Assembly: GCF_021026345.1 (NCBI RefSeq)
Contig: NZ_JAJNCZ010000004.1
Location: 62,001 to 126,000 of the forward strand
DNA length: 64,000 bases
Direction: 5' to 3'
Source: Rhizobium sp. GN54
GTDB lineage: Bacteria > Pseudomonadota > Alphaproteobacteria > Rhizobiales > Rhizobiaceae
Positions 25,944 through 34,917 of this stretch are shown piece by piece (the first letter of the stretch is position 1; each line of letters opens with the position of its first letter). The position numbers were made by a program, and so were the translations under genes. The notes under the pieces were generated by a model. It saw only the letters and a list, made by a program, of their open reading frames with translations, was not told where the DNA came from and made no database searches.

Positions 25944-27251
25944 TTAGCGGTCGAGGACCCGCTGAACCTTCTTCTCGGCGTCGGCCATCAGCTCGGCCGG
26001 ATCGCCACCGAAGGCCACGGCGCGGAGCGCGTCGGTGACCAGCTTGTCATACTGGGCGAACTTCGGGCCCGGCGGGCGCGGCTGGCCCCATTCCTGCAAC
26101 TGGTCGATGAAGACCTTCATCGGATAGTTGCCGTAGACCTCGAAGCGGGGGAACAGGCTCTTCAGCGTCGGCAGGTTGCCGCGCTGGCTGACGTTCATGT
26201 AGGCATATTCGCCCCAGGACATGTCGACCACGAACTTGGCGGCGATCTCAGGATGCTTGGAGCGGGCGGTGGCGCCGATTGTCGTCGAGCCGGTGTGGAC
26301 GACGGGGGTCTTGAAATAGGGGATCGGCGTGATGCCCCACTCGATCTTCGGATCCTTCAAAAGAGCGCTGCCGGCGGCCGGCGTGTCGATGTAGAAACAG
26401 GCCTTGCCGTCGAAGAAGGCGTTGGGGATGCCGACCTTCGGCGCCACGCCCTCGGCGTTGAAAAGCGACTGGTAGAACGTCAGCGCCTCGATGGCTTCCG
26501 GGGTGTTCAGGTAGCCCTCGACCGAGTTGCCATCCGGGGACAGTGCCCAGAAGGTCTTGTAGGCGCTGCTATCCGGATCTGCCTTCGGATCGCCGGCAGA
26601 GCGCTGGTAGATGAGATCCTGATAGACGAGACCCGGCTGGCCATTGCCGAAGCGGGTCGGGCCGAGGCCCCAGACGGTCGGCGCGCCGGCCGGTCCCTGC
26701 TGGCAGGCCTTGAAGGCTTCCAGCGCCTGCGGCCAGGTCCAGGCCTCGTCAAGGGTCTGGGGCGGCTTGATGCCGGCGGCCTCGACCAGCATCTTGTTGT
26801 AGTACATGGCGACGGTGGTCTGCTCGATACCCGGCGAATAGACCTCGCCCTCGTAGCTGTGCTCTGCCTTGGTGGCGGGCAGGATGTCCTCGTCCCAGCC
26901 TTCCGGCAGGTATTTGGTGATCGGCAGGAGGATGCCGGCGGCGGCGTAGGACCGTGTGTTCGGACCGTCATAGACGAGGATGTCCGGCGGGTTGGAACTG
27001 GCGGCCTGGACGGAAATGGTGTCGGCGAGCTGAGCGAAGGGAATTTCGTTGATCTCGAAATTGACGCAAGGGTTTTCCTTCTGCCAGGCCTCCATCGGCG
27101 CCGGATAGGGATAGTTGCCGGGCGTGCGCAGGATGCGCAGCGTTACCTCCTCGCCGGCGCAGGCAGCGGCGGCGTCCTGCGCATATGCCCCGGTGCCACC
27201 GAGCGCCGTCGCGCTGAGCAGGCCGGCAAGGAATAGGTTGCGAGCATTCAT
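25944..27251 (-). CDS. CUT1-family ABC importer, solute-binding protein
   Basis: A 435-residue extracellular solute-binding protein of family 1. A signal peptide covers about residues 1-25 (MNARNLFLAGLLSATALGGTGAYAQ). The mature protein has EVTLRILRTPGNYPYP, PDILVYDGPN and a C-terminal lobe with Trp- and Tyr-rich ligand-facing segments. Family 1 proteins mostly bind oligosaccharides, polyols or glycerol-phosphate-type solutes. The ligand here is unknown; co-occurrence with a nucleoside hydrolase and ureide-type enzymes in the divergent arm leaves room for a glycosylated N-compound. Unusually, the ATPase gene precedes it in the operon, by 49 bp. Confidence 0.9.
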   Translation of the reverse strand: MNARNLFLAGLLSATALGGTGAYAQDAAAACAGEEVTLRILRTPGNYPYPAPMEAWQKENPCVNFEINEIPFAQLADTISVQAASSNPPDILVYDGPNTRSYAAAGILLPITKYLPEGWDEDILPATKAEHSYEGEVYSPGIEQTTVAMYYNKMLVEAAGIKPPQTLDEAWTWPQALEAFKACQQGPAGAPTVWGLGPTRFGNGQPGLVYQDLIYQRSAGDPKADPDSSAYKTFWALSPDGNSVEGYLNTPEAIEALTFYQSLFNAEGVAPKVGIPNAFFDGKACFYIDTPAAGSALLKDPKIEWGITPIPYFKTPVVHTGSTTIGATARSKHPEIAAKFVVDMSWGEYAYMNVSQRGNLPTLKSLFPRFEVYGNYPMKVFIDQLQEWGQPRPPGPKFAQYDKLVTDALRAVAFGGDPAELMADAEKKVQRVLDR

Positions 27252-27300
27252 CGGCTGTTCTCCTGGTTATCGAAGTCTGCGAGCGTAGAGGGCTCCGGTC

Positions 27301-28383
27301 TCAAAGGGCGCGGCCGGTATCCGGATCGAAGAGCGAGATGCGGTCGAGGGCGACGCGTAGCGCCTGCTCCCCGCCTTCGCGCACGGCCAGTTCGGGCGGC
27401 AGCATCGCGGAACAGGCCACGCCTGCGAGCGTGAAGTGGACGAGCGTCGTGGGGCCGAGCAGTTCAGCCATGTCGACAGTCGTGATGAAGGCTGCGGCGC
27501 CATCGGCGAGGAAATGTTCCGGCCTGATGCCGATCTCGATGCCCTTGCCGACGTGTCGCCGAAGCGCTTCCGCCCTGGCCGTCGGAACGGGGATCGCGAC
27601 GTCGCCGATCTGGAGGGACACGCCGGCGTCTGTCCGCATGACGGTCGCCGGCAGGAAGTTCATGGTCGGGCTGCCGATGAAGCCGGCGACGAACCGGGTA
27701 GCCGGCCGTTCGTAGAGTTCCTGCGGCGTCCCCTGCTGCTCGATCCTGCCCTTGTTCAACACGACGACGCGGTCGGCCAGCGTCATGGCCTCGATCTGGT
27801 CGTGGGTGACGTAGATGGTGGTGGCGCTCAGCCGCTTGTGCAGCCTGCGGATTTCGGCGCGCATCTGACCACGCAGTTTTGCGTCGAGGTTCGACAATGG
27901 TTCGTCGAACAGGAAGACGGCGGGATCGCGTACCATGGCGCGACCCATGGCGACGCGCTGGCGCTGGCCGCCGGACAGTTGCTTGGGGCGTCGCTCGAGA
28001 AGGGCCGAAATGTCGAGTACTTGGGCTGCGTCCTCGACGCGGCGGCGGATTTCCGCCTTGTCCATGCCTGCGAGGCGCAGGCCGAAGCTCATGTTCTGCG
28101 CCACCGTCATGTGCGGATAAAGCGCGTAGTTCTGGAACACCATGGCGATGTCGCGCTCGCGCGGCTCCCGTTCGTCGACCCGGCGGCCGCCGATCCAGAT
28201 CTGGCCGTCGGAGAGCTCCTCCAGGCCGGCGATCATCCGCAGCGTCGTCGATTTTCCGCAGCCCGACGGGCCGACGAGAACGACAAATTCGCCGCTATGA
28301 ATGTCCAGGTTGAGATCCTCGATCGTGTTGGTCGAGGCGCTTTCATAGGTCTTGCCCACATTCTTGAGGGACACGTCTGCCAT
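27301..28383 (-). CDS. CUT1-family ABC importer, ATPase (UgpC/MalK-like)
   Basis: A 360-residue ATPase with the full MalK layout. It has Walker A GPSGCGKST, Q-loop MVFQNYALYPHMTV, signature LSGGQRQRVAMGRAM, Walker B VFLFDEPLSNLD and switch His in TIYVTHDQIEAMTLADRVVV, then the C-terminal OB-like regulatory domain (about 240-360; IGIRPEHF). The start at 28383 (MADVSLKNVGKTYE) begins the conserved part and has GGAAAG upstream; a longer frame to 28461 exists. It is the first gene of the leftward operon, next to the divergent promoter region with the YGYATGCR palindrome. Confidence 0.94.
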   Translation of the reverse strand: MADVSLKNVGKTYESASTNTIEDLNLDIHSGEFVVLVGPSGCGKSTTLRMIAGLEELSDGQIWIGGRRVDEREPRERDIAMVFQNYALYPHMTVAQNMSFGLRLAGMDKAEIRRRVEDAAQVLDISALLERRPKQLSGGQRQRVAMGRAMVRDPAVFLFDEPLSNLDAKLRGQMRAEIRRLHKRLSATTIYVTHDQIEAMTLADRVVVLNKGRIEQQGTPQELYERPATRFVAGFIGSPTMNFLPATVMRTDAGVSLQIGDVAIPVPTARAEALRRHVGKGIEIGIRPEHFLADGAAAFITTVDMAELLGPTTLVHFTLAGVACSAMLPPELAVREGGEQALRVALDRISLFDPDTGRAL

Positions 28384-28460
28384 GGGATCTTTCCGGCTGT
28401 CCTTTGGGTTCCGCCCTGTCGGGCTATTCGCGACAGTGATGGCATTTTCGTATTCACGCA

Positions 28461-28476
28461 ATACGTATGCGTATAC
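28461..28476. promoter_or_regulatory. Palindromic operator candidate, leftward arm
   Basis: TACGTATGCGTA at 28462-28473 is symmetric except for one central pair and overlaps GTATAC. It lies about 80 bp before the leftward ATPase start. The core CGTATGCG matches the YGYATGCR pattern shared with 28636 and 34727, and its size and symmetry fit an FCD-type GntR operator. Confidence 0.45.
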
Positions 28477-28633
28477 AAAATATCGATTTCTTGCGAAAAT
28501 TGATGATGTGCAAATTTTTGAGGCGGATTGCCTGTAGTCTTTGACTAAGCAGTAGGCAAATTCCTATTTCTGACTGGTTTGTGGATAAAAATTTCCTCAG
28601 TTCGCCAAAAAGTCATGGACAGCTTCAAAATTT

Positions 28634-28646
28634 ATCGTATGCAATA
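28634..28646. promoter_or_regulatory. Operator candidate, rightward arm
   Basis: ATCGTATGCAATA shares the 7-mer CGTATGC with the site 172 bp to the left. It lies about 35-40 bp before the SDR start, where it would block a promoter for the rightward operon. A possible promoter, TTGACT at 28541-28546 with a weak TATTTC 18 bp later, lies upstream. Confidence 0.4.
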
Positions 28647-28678
28647 TGTTGAAATATGTATTCAGATAGGAGATGCTG

Positions 28679-29455
28679 GTGGAACTTAGTCTTGCTGGAA
28701 AGACCGCGCTGATTACCGGCGCGTCTCAGGGCATCGGGCATGCGATCGCAAAAGTGCTGGCGGCCGAAGGATGCCACCTTCACCTCGCCGCCCGGAACGG
28801 CGCGGCGATGGAGGAACTGAAGAGGGAGTTGGCCCGGTATCCGGTCGACGTGAAGGTGCACGAGGCTGATCTCGGCACCACCGAGGCCATGGTCGCACTC
28901 GACAGGGCATGCGGCGACTACGACATCCTCATGAACAACGCCGGCGACATCCCGGCTGGCTCGATCGAGGACGTGACCGACGAATCGATCCGTCGCGGCT
29001 TCGACCTCAAGGTCTTCGGCTACATCACGCTCGCCCGCGAGTTCTGGAAGCGGCGCAAGGGCAAGGGCGGCGTCATCATCAACGTCATCGGCAATTCCGG
29101 CGAGAACTGGGATGCCGCCTATTTTGCCGGCTCGACGGGCAACGCGGCGCTGATGAGCTTCACCAAGGCGCTCGGCGGCCGCAGCATGGACGAGGGCATC
29201 CGCGTCGTCGGTGTCAACCCGGGCCCGGTCGACACGCCGCGCATGTTCAAGATCATGAAACGCAAGGCCATCGACATGCTGGGCGACGAATCCCGCTGGG
29301 AGGAGCTCTACGAGAAGTATCCGGGCAAGCGTCCGGCAACGGCCGAGGAGGTCGCCGATCTCTGCGCCTTCCTCGCTTCGCCCAAGGCCGGCTACATCAG
29401 TGGAACGGTCGTGACGATCGATGGCGGTATAGCCGCGCGCGGTTCGGTGATCTGA
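28679..29455 (+). CDS. SDR-family protein with a degenerate YxxxK motif
   Basis: A short-chain dehydrogenase/reductase-like protein of 258 residues from GTG 28679. AGGAG at 28668-28672 lies 6 bp before this GTG but directly abuts an ATG at 28673, so the GTG is preferred. The cofactor motif TGASQGIG and the NNAG-like LMNNAGD are intact. The active site is not: where SDRs have YxxxK, this protein has Tyr148-F-A-G-Ser152 (codons 29120-29134), with no lysine four residues after the Tyr. The usual catalytic Ser region reads NVIGNSGENWD. A subgroup of SDRs has this AGSTGNAAL wording; the reaction is unknown and it may not be a normal dehydrogenase. It is the first gene of the rightward arm. Confidence 0.85.
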   Translation: MELSLAGKTALITGASQGIGHAIAKVLAAEGCHLHLAARNGAAMEELKRELARYPVDVKVHEADLGTTEAMVALDRACGDYDILMNNAGDIPAGSIEDVTDESIRRGFDLKVFGYITLAREFWKRRKGKGGVIINVIGNSGENWDAAYFAGSTGNAALMSFTKALGGRSMDEGIRVVGVNPGPVDTPRMFKIMKRKAIDMLGDESRWEELYEKYPGKRPATAEEVADLCAFLASPKAGYISGTVVTIDGGIAARGSVI

Positions 29456-29461
29456 TCCGCC

Positions 29462-30592
29462 ATGGCCGACGCTCGCACCCGCAACCGCTATTTCGACGAC
29501 CTGTTCTCCACGCCGGATCTGGCGTGGATGGGGCAGAACACCAATCACGTGCCCGCCCATCCGGCGGTCACCGAAGCCATGGTCCGTTCGGTGGAGGCCG
29601 GCGAGTTCAACGCCTATGCGCCCCCCATGGGGTTCGAGGCGCTGCGCAGCGCCATCGTCGCCGATCTGGGCGCCGGCGCGGCCGAAGCGCTGGTGACCGA
29701 GGGCGGCGTCAACGCGCTTGCGATGATCTGCAAGGCGCGCGCCCGGCCGGGCACGACGCTGGTGACCACCGATCCCACCTGGAAATGGCCGTGCCTGTTC
29801 GCCGAACAGGCCGGTGCCGAGGTCATCCAGATCCCCATCTATGATCCGGCGGTGAACTACAAGCTGACGCCCGACGCCCTGCGCGCCGCCGTCGATGAGC
29901 GCTGCGCGATCATCTATATCGTCGATCCGAACAATCCGCTCGGCATCCGCTACGATCGCGAGGAGATCGAGGCTTTCGCCGCGATCGCCCGTTCGGTTGG
30001 CGCGCTGATGATCCACGACTGCACCTATCGCGATTTCGCCGATGGCCATACGCCCGTGCTGCAGGTGGCGCCGGAGGGCACCGTGGTGTCGCTCAGTTTC
30101 TCCAAGTGGCTGGGGCTCGCCGGTATGCGCATCGGCGCGCTCGTCGCCGAGCCGAAACTGGTGGACGAGTTCGGCGCTGCCTCGACCTCGGTTCTCGGCG
30201 CCTCGGTGGTTGCCCAGCGCGCGGCGATGGCCGGCCTCGCCGTCAAGGCAGAATGGATGCAGGAGGTCCGCAGCCTCGACCGCGCCAACAAGGCGATCAT
30301 CGTCGAGGCGGCGAAGGCGGCGGGACTCGCGGTTCCGATCCCCGTCTCGCACGGCAACTTCCTGGTGCTGGAGACGGCATCGACCGGCGTGTCGCCGGAG
30401 GCGATCGTCGAGGCTGCGCGTCGCGAAGGCGTGATGATCCGCCAGGGGCGCTATCATACGGCCGCTTTCGGCGATCGCTTCATCAAGGTCTCGACCTCGG
30501 TGCCGGGTGCCTGGGCGGAGCGCTTCTGCGAAGGCCTGCCGCGCTATATCGAAACCGCGCGCACGCTCAACGACGTACCGGCCCTGTTCTAG
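29462..30592 (+). CDS. PLP-dependent aminotransferase, class I/II
   Basis: A 376-residue fold-type I PLP enzyme. The cofactor lysine is Lys215 in SLSFSKWLGLAGMRIG. PLP-contact residues are visible as Asn158 (DPNNPLG), Asp186 (IHDCTYRDF) and Tyr189, and the substrate carboxylate Arg is probably in the C-terminal FIKVSTSVPG region. It would move an amino group between an amino acid and a keto acid or aldehyde. It lies 6 bp after the SDR gene and 37 bp before an alpha/beta hydrolase gene, so it probably acts on an amine released from the imported compound. Class I members are too diverse to name a substrate. Confidence 0.9.
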   Translation: MADARTRNRYFDDLFSTPDLAWMGQNTNHVPAHPAVTEAMVRSVEAGEFNAYAPPMGFEALRSAIVADLGAGAAEALVTEGGVNALAMICKARARPGTTLVTTDPTWKWPCLFAEQAGAEVIQIPIYDPAVNYKLTPDALRAAVDERCAIIYIVDPNNPLGIRYDREEIEAFAAIARSVGALMIHDCTYRDFADGHTPVLQVAPEGTVVSLSFSKWLGLAGMRIGALVAEPKLVDEFGAASTSVLGASVVAQRAAMAGLAVKAEWMQEVRSLDRANKAIIVEAAKAAGLAVPIPVSHGNFLVLETASTGVSPEAIVEAARREGVMIRQGRYHTAAFGDRFIKVSTSVPGAWAERFCEGLPRYIETARTLNDVPALF

Positions 30593-30629
30593 GGCCGGCT
30601 ATTCCTTCGACACGCGAAGAGGCTTTCAT

Positions 30630-31508
30630 ATGTATGCGACCGCCAGGGATGGAACGAGGCTCTACTACGAGACGGCGGGAGCGGACGGTGCGCCGATCCT
30701 GTTCATCCACGAGTTCGGTGGAAACTACGATGCCTGGGAGCCGCAACTGAGCTTCTTTGCGCGTCGCCACCGCTGCATCACCTATGCGGCGCGCGGCTAC
30801 GCCCCGTCCGACATTCCGACGGATGTCGAGATGTATTCGCAGGCGATCGCCGCCGAGGACGCTGTGGCCGTGCTCGATCATCTCGGCATCGAGAAGGCGC
30901 ATGTCGTCGGCCTCTCGATGGGTGGCTTCGCCACTCTGCATTTCGGCCTTCGCTTCCCGGAGCGTGCGCTGTCGCTGACCATCGCCGGCGCCGGCTACGG
31001 CACGGAGCGGGAGACCGCCGACTATTTCCGCAACACCTCGCTGAAGGTGGCGGAAAACTTCGAGAAGGATCCGGCCGGTTTCTCGAAGATCTATTCTCTC
31101 GGCGCGAGCCGGGTGCAGTTCCAGAACAAGGACCCGCGCGGCTGGGCCGCCTTCGCCGACCGGCTGTCGCGGCATTCGGCGATCGGCGCCGCCAACACCA
31201 TGCGCGGCGTGCAGTGCCGCCGCCCGTCCTTCTGGGATCTCGAGGACGAGTTGAAGCGGATGACGGTGCCGGCGCTGGTGATGACCGGCGACGAGGACGA
31301 TCATTGCCTGCAGCCGTCGATCTACCTGAAGAAAATGCTGCCCGCCTGCGGGCTCGCCATCCTGCCGAAGACCGGCCACACGCTGAACCTCGAGGAGCCG
31401 GCGCTGTTCAACGCGCTCGTCTCCGACTTCATCGCCCAGGTCGATCAGGGGGCATGGAAGGTCCGTGATCCCCGCGCCGATCCCGGCCAGGTCATGCGGA
31501 CGGAGTAA
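30630..31508 (+). CDS. Alpha/beta hydrolase
   Basis: A 292-residue alpha/beta-hydrolase-fold protein starting at MYATARDGTRLYYE, with GAAGAGG about 8 bp upstream; the frame is open further back but not conserved. The nucleophile is Ser96 in HVVGLSMGGFATLHF, the acid is probably Asp in MTGDEDDHC and the base His in LPKTGHTLNLEEP. The LSMGG nucleophile elbow and the C-terminal GHTLNLEEP are typical of 3-oxoadipate enol-lactonase-like and related hydrolases. It lies five bp before the M20 amidohydrolase gene, within one operon. Confidence 0.88.
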   Translation: MYATARDGTRLYYETAGADGAPILFIHEFGGNYDAWEPQLSFFARRHRCITYAARGYAPSDIPTDVEMYSQAIAAEDAVAVLDHLGIEKAHVVGLSMGGFATLHFGLRFPERALSLTIAGAGYGTERETADYFRNTSLKVAENFEKDPAGFSKIYSLGASRVQFQNKDPRGWAAFADRLSRHSAIGAANTMRGVQCRRPSFWDLEDELKRMTVPALVMTGDEDDHCLQPSIYLKKMLPACGLAILPKTGHTLNLEEPALFNALVSDFIAQVDQGAWKVRDPRADPGQVMRTE

Positions 31509-31513
31509 CGGCG

Positions 31514-32767
31514 ATGGCAAGGCCCGGGATTTCCGCCGACCGGCTCTGGGCGCGCCTGATGGCGCTCGGCGAAGACGGCGCATTGCCGGGGGGCGGCGTC
31601 AACCGCCAGGCGCTGTCGGAGGAGGAAATCCTGGCGTGGCGGCGCATCATCGGCTGGGCAAGCGAGGCCGGTCTCGTGCCCTCCACGGATGCAGCCGGCA
31701 ATCTGTTCCTGACACTTGAAGGTTCCGTTCCCCACCTGGCGCCCGTCGTCGCCGGCTCTCACATCGACAGCCAGCCGACGGGCGGTCTTTTTGACGGGGC
31801 GTTCGGAACGCTGGCCGCACTCGAGGCGGCGACGGTCATCGCGGAGGCCGGGCTCGTGCCGGAGCGATCGATCGTCGTCGTCGGCTGGATGAACGAGGAG
31901 GGCAGCCGTTTCGCGCCCGGCATGATGGGTTCGGAGCTCTTCGCCGGCCTGCGTGCGCTCGAGGACGTGATGGTGGTTCGCGATGCGGACGGCATCGGCG
32001 TCGGCGAGGCGCTGAAGCGCGTTCACGACTGCTTTCCGGAAATTGGGCGCCGGCCGCTCGGCTTCCCGATCCATTCCTACATCGAGCCGCATATCGAGCA
32101 GGCAGACGTTCTGGAAACAGCAGGCGCCGTGATAGGCGTCGTTTCCGGGATCCAGGGCAAGAAGACCTATGAAGTGTCGGTGGCCGGCCGCGAGGCGCAT
32201 GCGGGCACCGAACCGATGGAGCGGCGGCAGGATGCCGTACAGGCCTTCGCCCGGATGGCGACGCGCATGCATGAGGCGATGGCCGGTGACGACCGCGTCA
32301 AATTCACGATCGGCCGCGTCGTGGTCGAGCCCAACGCGCCATCGGTCGTGCCCGCCAGGGTTACCTTCCGCATCGATCTGCGGCACCCCGACAATGCCGC
32401 GCTTGGTGCTTTCGGCGCGCAATTGGAGGCGATCGCGCTGGCCGAGGCCGGCGCTTGCGCGGTTGAAATCCGCCGACTGGTCGATGCGCCGTCGAACGGC
32501 TTCGACGAAGGGCTCAGGGCGGCGATCCGGGCTTCGGCCGATCGCCACGGCTTGCGCTCGCTCGACGTGCTTTCGGCGGCCGGTCACGATGCCCGGCAGA
32601 TGGCGCCGCTGACCCGCAGCGCCATGATCTTCATCCCGTGCCGAGGCGGCATCAGCCACCATCCCGACGAATGGGCGGAGCCCGCCCATGTCGCCGCCGG
32701 CGCCGCCGTTCTTCTCGACCTGCTCCTCCAGGAAGCGGGCGTTCCGTACAATCAAGGAGATGCATGA
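31514..32767 (+). CDS. M20-family amidohydrolase (N-carbamoyl-amino acid hydrolase / allantoate amidohydrolase type)
   Basis: A 417-residue dinuclear metal hydrolase of the hydantoinase/carbamoylase group. Metal and catalytic residues visible: His83 (GSHIDSQPTGG), Asp94 (LFDGAFG), Glu128-Glu129 (MNEEGSRF), a His in YIEPHIEQADVL and the C-terminal His in GISHHPDEW. The dimerisation/lid domain lies at about 215-330. Members cleave N-carbamoyl amino acids, beta-ureidopropionate or allantoate, releasing CO2 and ammonia. This links the operon to a ureido-type intermediate such as those formed from opened pyrimidine, hydantoin or purine rings. The stop (TGA 32765-32767) overlaps the ATG of the bicupin gene. 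Confidence 0.92.
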   Translation: MARPGISADRLWARLMALGEDGALPGGGVNRQALSEEEILAWRRIIGWASEAGLVPSTDAAGNLFLTLEGSVPHLAPVVAGSHIDSQPTGGLFDGAFGTLAALEAATVIAEAGLVPERSIVVVGWMNEEGSRFAPGMMGSELFAGLRALEDVMVVRDADGIGVGEALKRVHDCFPEIGRRPLGFPIHSYIEPHIEQADVLETAGAVIGVVSGIQGKKTYEVSVAGREAHAGTEPMERRQDAVQAFARMATRMHEAMAGDDRVKFTIGRVVVEPNAPSVVPARVTFRIDLRHPDNAALGAFGAQLEAIALAEAGACAVEIRRLVDAPSNGFDEGLRAAIRASADRHGLRSLDVLSAAGHDARQMAPLTRSAMIFIPCRGGISHHPDEWAEPAHVAAGAAVLLDLLLQEAGVPYNQGDA

Positions 32768-33696
32768 TGAGCACTGCCGACGACATGGCTGAAATGCCGG
32801 TCCAACTGCCGCGCAATCCGGCTAACGAAGCCGAGGCGCGCAGCCGCTACTTCAATTCCGGCAATGCCTTCAACATCAAGCTTCCTCCGGTGCCGGGCCA
32901 TATCTTCGTAGACGAACCGGCGAAGGCGATGGCGATGGAGAAGACCGGTTTCATCGATTGCGACCAGTCCGACCAGATGCAATGCGGCTTCCCGGCGACG
33001 ACGCCGCTGATGCTGGCACGCTACGCGGTGGTGAAGGCCGGCGAGACGCTCGACACCACACTCACCAACACGGCTTCGATCTGGTATGTGATCACCGGCA
33101 AGGCCGGGCTCGTGGTCGGCGCGGAAAAGGCCGCCCTTGGCAAGGGTGATGTGTTCCTTCTGCCGGGCGGCGTCGCATCGGCGATCACCGCCGAGGTGGA
33201 CTGCGTGTTCTGGGCCGTCGGCAACGACCCGCAACTGAAGTTCGATACCTCCGTGCCGGTGACCGGTGCCGAAGCCGCCGTCGCGTTCGTGCACTATCCC
33301 GCGGGCGAGATCGCCCATCAACTGGACGTGGTCTACAGCGCCAACGCCAATGCCAGCACTTCCGGCCACGCGCTGATCTTCTCGGCGGCTAAGACCGAGG
33401 CCGCCCGCAACATCACGCCGACGATGACGCTTTCGCTCAACACGCTGAAGCCGAAGAGCTTCCAGCCGCCGCACAAGCACAATTCGGCTGCCATCACGCT
33501 CGTCGTTTCCGGCGATCCGGCCTATTCGATGGTGGCGGACCAGCAGTGCGACTGGTCGCCCTGGGCCACGCTCGTCACGCCGGCGGCCGCCAAGCACAGC
33601 CATCACAACGATGGCAAGACGCGGGCCGAGTTCCTGATCGTCCAGGACGGCGGCTTCTATTATCACGCCCGCACGATGGGCTTCGAGTTCTACTGA
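32767..33696 (+). CDS. Bicupin-domain protein
   Basis: A 309-residue protein made of two cupin barrels (about 75-150 and 215-305). The second has the metal-binding set SFQPPHKHNSAAITLVV plus a late HSHHND. The first is degenerate (no HxH), so probably one metal site per chain. AAGGAG at 32754-32759 favours the ATG at 32767 over the one at 32764. Bicupins next to an M20 amidohydrolase recall the (S)-ureidoglycine aminohydrolase / allantoate amidohydrolase pair of purine catabolism, but this sequence is not recognisably that enzyme; dioxygenases also use this fold. The stop shares a base with the nucleoside hydrolase ATG. Confidence 0.8.
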   Translation: MSTADDMAEMPVQLPRNPANEAEARSRYFNSGNAFNIKLPPVPGHIFVDEPAKAMAMEKTGFIDCDQSDQMQCGFPATTPLMLARYAVVKAGETLDTTLTNTASIWYVITGKAGLVVGAEKAALGKGDVFLLPGGVASAITAEVDCVFWAVGNDPQLKFDTSVPVTGAEAAVAFVHYPAGEIAHQLDVVYSANANASTSGHALIFSAAKTEAARNITPTMTLSLNTLKPKSFQPPHKHNSAAITLVVSGDPAYSMVADQQCDWSPWATLVTPAAAKHSHHNDGKTRAEFLIVQDGGFYYHARTMGFEFY

Positions 33697-34634
33697 TGCG
33701 GCTGATCATCGACACCGATACGGCGGGCGACGACACCTATTCGCTGCTCCTGGCGATGCGGACGCCCGGCTCGACGCTGGAGGCGGTCAGCGTCTGCGTC
33801 GGCAACGTCCCCTTCGATCAGCAGGTCGGAAACGCGCTTGCGACCATCGAGGCGGCGGGCTTTTCCGGCAAGGTGCCGGTCTATTGCGGCGCGCGCCGCC
33901 CGATGGTGAAGCCGTGGGAGGCCTCGACCATGCATGGCGACGACGGAATGAGCGGAGCCAACCTGCCGATCGCCCGCCAGCGGCCGGAAACGATGCATGC
34001 CGTCGACGCCATCATCGAGAAGGTGATGGCCGAGCCGGGCGAGATCGACATCCTCGCCCAGGCACCGCTGACCAACATCGCGCTGGCGGTGATGAAGGAG
34101 CCACGGATCGCCAAGGCGGTGCGTCACCTCTGGATCATGGGCGGCACCGACAACTCCGTCGGCAACATAACCCCTTGTGCCGAATACAATTTCTTCATCG
34201 ATCCGGAGGCCGCGAAGATCGTGTTCGAAGCCGGCTTCAGGATCACGCTGTCGACCTGGACGCTGACCATGCGCTCCAGCCTGTTCGAGGCGGAGCAGTT
34301 GAACGAGATCTTCGCGATGAACACGCCGCTTTCGGAGTTCTACCGCAAGGTTTCAGCCGTGCCGCGGCAGACGGCCGAGGTGCGTTATGGTCGGCCGATG
34401 AGCACGCATCCGGATTCGCTGACCTGCGCCATGGCGCTCAATCCGGGGCTGATCGAGGCCGCCCGGGACGCGGTGGTGCGGATCGAAACCGCAGGCGAAA
34501 TCACCCGCGGCTTTTCGGCGGTGCATCCGCCGGTGCTCGGCAGTCGCTGGCCGGAATACAAGGTCAATGCCCGTGTGGTCGAGCAGGCTTCGAATGACGG
34601 CTTCTTTCGCATGATGAAGCAGGCCCTGTCGTGA
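33696..34634 (+). CDS. Nucleoside hydrolase (inosine-uridine preferring family)
   Basis: A 312-residue N-ribohydrolase-fold enzyme. The calcium-binding N-terminal motif DxDxxxDD is present (Asp6, Asp8, Asp12 and Asp13 in IIDTDTAGDD). ILAQAPLTNIALA, MGGTDNSVGNITPCAEYNFFIDPEA and an acidic C-terminal region match the family. It should split a ribosyl or similar N-glycosidic bond, giving free base and sugar. The ATG at 33696 overlaps the bicupin stop by one base, so it is coupled. It is the last gene of the first rightward operon; a 283-bp gap with a perfect palindrome follows. Confidence 0.92.
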   Translation: MRLIIDTDTAGDDTYSLLLAMRTPGSTLEAVSVCVGNVPFDQQVGNALATIEAAGFSGKVPVYCGARRPMVKPWEASTMHGDDGMSGANLPIARQRPETMHAVDAIIEKVMAEPGEIDILAQAPLTNIALAVMKEPRIAKAVRHLWIMGGTDNSVGNITPCAEYNFFIDPEAAKIVFEAGFRITLSTWTLTMRSSLFEAEQLNEIFAMNTPLSEFYRKVSAVPRQTAEVRYGRPMSTHPDSLTCAMALNPGLIEAARDAVVRIETAGEITRGFSAVHPPVLGSRWPEYKVNARVVEQASNDGFFRMMKQALS

Positions 34635-34724
34635 GCATCGCGTCGCAGCGGTGCCGAATTGACGTGCCTCTATTTCGATCATCGCCTGCACAATAAATGG
34701 GATATTTTGCGTGCACCAATTATG

Positions 34725-34740
34725 TAATTGCATGCAATTA
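34725..34740. promoter_or_regulatory. Perfect 16-bp palindrome before the second importer operon
   Basis: TAATTGCATGCAATTA is a perfect palindrome in the 283-bp gap between the nucleoside hydrolase and the next ATPase gene. Its core TGCATGCA fits the YGYATGCR pattern seen at 28464 and 28636, so the same GntR regulator may control the second importer. Confidence 0.5.
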
Positions 34741-34917
34741 TCGAGCGTACGTATAATTTTATGAGGTGGCATGCTCACAACGGGGATTTTCGACCATAGA
34801 ATTCGTCACGCGGACAGAATATCCGGCACTTGCATGGAAGTCTGTTTCGGTTACGGTCTGGCATGAGGCTTGCTTGTATTCTTTCAATGCGGAACTGCAT
34901 ACGCGCAGGAGAAGAGA

